64,000 bases of DNA, from contig NZ_FOWK01000005.1 in NCBI RefSeq assembly GCF_900115435.1, forward strand, positions 62,001 through 126,000. The letters are read 5' to 3'. Within the stretch, counting starts at the first letter, position 1. Each line of letters starts with the position of its first letter. Shown piece by piece: positions 61,517 through 64,000 of the stretch. The DNA comes from Prevotella sp. tf2-5. Its GTDB lineage: Bacteria; Bacteroidota; Bacteroidia; Bacteroidales; Bacteroidaceae. The position numbers were made by a program, and so were the translations under genes. The notes below the pieces were generated by a model. It did no database searches. It was not told where the DNA came from and worked only from the letters and a program-made list of their open reading frames with translations.

Positions 61517-62181
61517 GCACAGTACTCCTTCAGACTACCTATTTCGGACCTGTTCAATGGTATCAGAAACTGGCTCGTTACAACCATTGTCTCATTGAGC
61601 AATACGATTCTTATCAAAAACAGACCTATCGGAATCGATGTGTCATTGCTACGGCAAACGGACTGCAAACCCTCACCGTTCCTGTTGAACATCATTCTCA
61701 ACTCTTTAAAGTTGCGGATAAGAATACTGAGTTCGGGAATGCTCTCAGCTCTCAATTCGTAAAAGACCTGCGCATCAGTGACCATAACCAATGGCGTCGT
61801 GTTCATTGGAATGCATTACAAAGTGCCTATAGTGAGAGCCCCTTCTTTGAGTATTATGCGGATGACATCCGTCCCTTCTTTGAACAAAAGTATGAGTTTC
61901 TTATTGACTTGAACGAGGCTATCCGCCAAAAAATCTGTGAGCTGATTGATATCCAGCCTCATGTGGAACACACTAAAGAATATCTGTCAACCACCAACTG
62001 CCAACTATCAACTATCTATGATTTCCGAGAAGTCATCCACGCAAAACATCCGCTAACAGATGCTGACTTCCAACCTCGACCCTATTGGCAAGTATTTCAA
62101 CACCGTTATGGATTCCTGTCCAACCTCTCCATCCTCGACCTCCTTTTTTGTATGGGACCTGAAGCAGTATTTTACCTTTAA
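61513..62181 (+). CDS. wbqC: WbqC-family protein
   Basis: A 222-residue member of the WbqC-like family, which is linked to O-antigen and polysaccharide gene clusters; its reaction is not established. It opens VLLQTTYFGPVQWYQKLARY and ends LDLLFCMGPEAVFYL, both family-typical. A period-7 DNA repeat near codons 159-168 encodes STTNCQLST. It is translationally coupled to the degenerate signal peptidase gene. Confidence 0.85.
   Translation: MSTVLLQTTYFGPVQWYQKLARYNHCLIEQYDSYQKQTYRNRCVIATANGLQTLTVPVEHHSQLFKVADKNTEFGNALSSQFVKDLRISDHNQWRRVHWNALQSAYSESPFFEYYADDIRPFFEQKYEFLIDLNEAIRQKICELIDIQPHVEHTKEYLSTTNCQLSTIYDFREVIHAKHPLTDADFQPRPYWQVFQHRYGFLSNLSILDLLFCMGPEAVFYL
61988..62015 (+). repeat. Period-7 array inside wbqC
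   Basis: Four heptamers, CAACCAC, CAACTGC, CAACTAT and CAACTAT, inside the reading frame, resembling the ispG tract in both unit length and encoded residues (Ser, Thr, Asn, Gln, Leu). Confidence 0.8.
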
Positions 62182-62792
62182 GCAGTATGGGAGAAGAAAA
62201 GAGTCCAGCGATAAAGATTACAGCCCACAAAATTTCCCAAAACCTCTGAGAGATAGACTATCAATACCTCTGTTTGTAATACCTGTTCGGCAGGAGAGAC
62301 AAGGAAATAAAAAGCATCTGCAATACTATGGGCGAATCCACAAAGAATAAAGACAGGTACACCAAACACCAAAGGCAACATCTTCCCTTTTCTGGCAAAC
62401 TCTACCGCCGTCGTCATTATGAATCCACATCCAATAGCCAGCAAGAAACAAGCTAACGGTCCCTTTGTCAATCGTCCTGCCAAAATCTTCGATGCAGGCT
62501 CAATACAGTCGGGCTGTGCATAAGCGATGAGCCATGCCGTAAGCAGACAGCCGATAATATTTCCTATCAATACCATTACCAGCATCGACCAGTCACCTTG
62601 TCGACGGATAAAGCCAGCAGTACCGGTATAAAGTTTAAGACCGTAATAGACAACGGTCGTCAATCCGAAAGCAAATAATACTGCACCAGCTACCCCTCCT
62701 ACTCTGAGGTTTACCACACAACCTATCGAGATACAGATACCAGCAAGAATAGCCAGTGGTAGGATATCTCTAAACAATTCTAACTTCTTCAT
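62178..62792 (-). CDS. Formate/nitrite transporter-family channel
   Basis: A 204-residue membrane protein with six helices, short for the family but with its internal pattern (ILAGICISIGCVVNLRVGG, GNIIGCLLTAWLIAY, FCHS-like CGFAHSIADAFYFL). Members conduct small monovalent anions such as formate or nitrite. The mixed-acid fermentation expected in this group would make formate the likeliest substrate. It converges on wbqC with a 4-base overlap. Confidence 0.82.
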   Translation of the reverse strand: MKKLELFRDILPLAILAGICISIGCVVNLRVGGVAGAVLFAFGLTTVVYYGLKLYTGTAGFIRRQGDWSMLVMVLIGNIIGCLLTAWLIAYAQPDCIEPASKILAGRLTKGPLACFLLAIGCGFIMTTAVEFARKGKMLPLVFGVPVFILCGFAHSIADAFYFLVSPAEQVLQTEVLIVYLSEVLGNFVGCNLYRWTLFFSHTA

Positions 62793-62914
62793 ATCATTCT
62801 TCTTTTATCCTATTGAGTTGCAAAGTTACGACTTTTACCATAGAAACTATTATATTTCAAAAAACTTTTGTAAATTTGCACGCAAATTCCTAAAGGACAA
62901 AGTAATACGAGAGT

Positions 62915-63832
62915 ATGAAAGAAAACAAAGCACTTATAGCACACCTCTCCATGTTTGGAGCATGTGCAGGATGGGGACTGATGGCACCCATTGGTAAAGA
63001 TGCCATGACCAATGGTTTCGATGGTATAACCATGGTTACCTTTCGTGTTGGTGGAGCTTGTCTGCTCTTCTGGATTGCCTCTCTCTTTGCCCCTAAGGAA
63101 CATGTTCCCCTTCGCGACAAACTCATGTTCATTGGAGCAGGATTGTTTGGGTTGTTATTCAATCAATGCTGTTATACAATAGGACTTAGTATTACCTCAC
63201 CTATCAATGCCTCCATCGTGACAACCTCTATGCCTATCTTCGCCATGCTCTTATCAGCATTGATACTAAAAGAGCCTATTACTGGAAAGAAAGCGATTGG
63301 TGTCTTGATGGGATGCTTTGGGGCTTTGACTTTGATACTGACCTCTGTCACACATGAAAGTGACAAGGTAGGTAACATTTATGGTGACCTGCTTTGTCTT
63401 TTCGCCCAATTTTCTTTCGCACTCTATCTGGCCCTTTTCAATCCACTGATCCGTCGCTATAATGTATTCACTATTAACAAATACATGTTCTCTTGGGCAA
63501 CACTCATACTGCTGCCTTTAACCATTTCCCATGTAAGTGGAGTTCTCGCAGAACCTATTCCTGTAAAAACATGGATAGAAGTAGGCTATGTGGTGGGGAT
63601 TGGTACTTTTCTAGGTTATATCCTTACCATGATAGGACAGCGCATCTTACGCCCTACCGTAGTATCTGTATATAATTATGTACAACCCGTTGTCTCTGTG
63701 ATAGCAACGATACTGATGGGTATTGGTATCTTGAAACCCACCCATGCACTTGCCGTTATCCTGGTATTCTCTGGAGTATGGCTGGTGACGAAATCAAAAT
63801 CAAGAAAGGATTTGGAAAAGGAAAAGGCATAA
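62915..63832 (+). CDS. EamA-family (drug/metabolite) transporter
   Basis: A 305-residue inner-membrane protein with about ten helices in two EamA repeats (first near residues 10-145, second near 155-290). The repeat ends are TGKKAIGVLMGCFGALTLIL and THALAVILVFSGVWLVTKS. The family exports or imports small metabolites; the substrate is unknown. It has its own -7 box (TAAATTTG at 62871-62878) and is followed by the mnmG promoter. Confidence 0.85.
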   Translation: MKENKALIAHLSMFGACAGWGLMAPIGKDAMTNGFDGITMVTFRVGGACLLFWIASLFAPKEHVPLRDKLMFIGAGLFGLLFNQCCYTIGLSITSPINASIVTTSMPIFAMLLSALILKEPITGKKAIGVLMGCFGALTLILTSVTHESDKVGNIYGDLLCLFAQFSFALYLALFNPLIRRYNVFTINKYMFSWATLILLPLTISHVSGVLAEPIPVKTWIEVGYVVGIGTFLGYILTMIGQRILRPTVVSVYNYVQPVVSVIATILMGIGILKPTHALAVILVFSGVWLVTKSKSRKDLEKEKA

Positions 63833-63848
63833 AAACAAATACAATTAT

Positions 63849-63879
63849 TTTGTTCTTTTCTCGCTTATTCGTACCTTTG
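63849..63879 (+). promoter_or_regulatory. mnmG promoter giving a leaderless mRNA
   Basis: TTTG (63849-63852), 19 bases, TACCTTTG (63872-63879), then CAGC and the mnmG ATG at 63884. The transcription start expected 5-6 bases after the -7 box would fall at or on the start codon. Confidence 0.72.
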
Positions 63880-63883
63880 CAGC

Positions 63884-64000
63884 ATGATATTGAAATACGA
63901 CGTATTGGTTATCGGAGGTGGACATGCTGGTTGTGAGGCAGCTTGTGCCTCAGCCAACATGGGAGCAAAGACATGTTTGGTGACGATGGACATGAATAAG
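63884..64000 (+). CDS. mnmG: tRNA uridine 5-carboxymethylaminomethyl modification enzyme, N-terminal part
   Basis: The first 39 codons of MnmG (GidA), cut by the window edge. The FAD-binding Rossmann start is [20 protein letters not shown], followed by [11 protein letters not shown]. With MnmE it modifies wobble uridines of several tRNAs. The ATG is 4 bases after a well-matched -7 box. Confidence 0.92.
   Translation, partial: MILKYDVLVIGGGHAGCEAACASANMGAKTCLVTMDMNK

Overview
The window looks like a chromosomal segment of a Prevotella-type bacterium (Bacteroidales, Prevotellaceae). The reasons are the Bacteroidetes promoter grammar (TTTG, about 19-22 bases, then TAnnTTTG) upstream of many genes, a BspA-like leucine-rich-repeat surface protein and a second large surface protein with matching C-terminal sorting-type tails, a TonB receptor/PnuT/thiamine pyrophosphokinase operon under a TPP riboswitch, an IspG with a central insert, and very tight operons. 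Most of the sequence is core chromosome. I see no transposase, integrase, phage gene or CRISPR array.

Layout. 1-5.6 kb: a partial Lrp/AsnC regulator, a minus-strand operon of a small coiled-coil lipoprotein and three FKBP prolyl isomerases, an orphan radical SAM/SPASM protein, xanthine phosphoribosyltransferase and a sirtuin. 5.6-10.2 kb: polynucleotide phosphorylase with a long leader, then a sugar kinase resembling galacturonokinases with a nucleotidyltransferase. 10.3-14 kb: the TPP-controlled thiamine uptake operon. 14-19 kb: a secreted hydrolase, about 0.9 kb of repeat-rich noncoding DNA with tandem promoters, the BspA-like protein and a 38-residue peptide gene. 19-24.8 kb: a Cache/HAMP protein with a degenerate kinase dimerisation helix next to a complete Cache/HAMP histidine kinase, a small secreted protein, a U32 protein and SufE. 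24.8-32.3 kb: two histidine phosphatases, a conserved unknown, sigma-54, a PAP2-like membrane protein, PurE and IspG. 32.3-36.9 kb: MaoC hydratase, tRNA-Arg(CCU) placed two bases before an acetyltransferase-like gene, NrdD and NrdG. 36.9-43.6 kb: a thioredoxin-fold lipoprotein without cysteines, an OmpA/TPR lipoprotein, a 45-residue peptide gene and a 1,228-residue surface protein. 43.9-51.2 kb: a five-gene operon (SGNH esterase, MBOAT, two DHHW proteins, GH31) that looks like polysaccharide O-acetylation and trimming. 51.3-55.1 kb: two paralogous secreted esterases around a PQQ-type propeller lipoprotein and RlpA. 55.1-64 kb: AsmA-like protein, a lipoprotein, class A-type acid phosphatase, DapB, signal peptidase I plus a paralogue without its catalytic dyad, WbqC, a formate/nitrite-type channel, an EamA transporter and the start of MnmG.

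The items most worth following are: (1) two tiny peptides of one family, each directly downstream of a large surface protein; (2) the tRNA-Arg/acetyltransferase junction; (3) three degenerate proteins beside or within intact families (LepB-like, histidine kinase-like, TlpA-like); (4) period-7 repeat arrays at six loci, two of them inside ispG and wbqC; (5) perfect palindromes and long inverted repeats tied to promoters and intergenic regions. All assignments are from reading the sequence and from memory of protein families. No database search was run.
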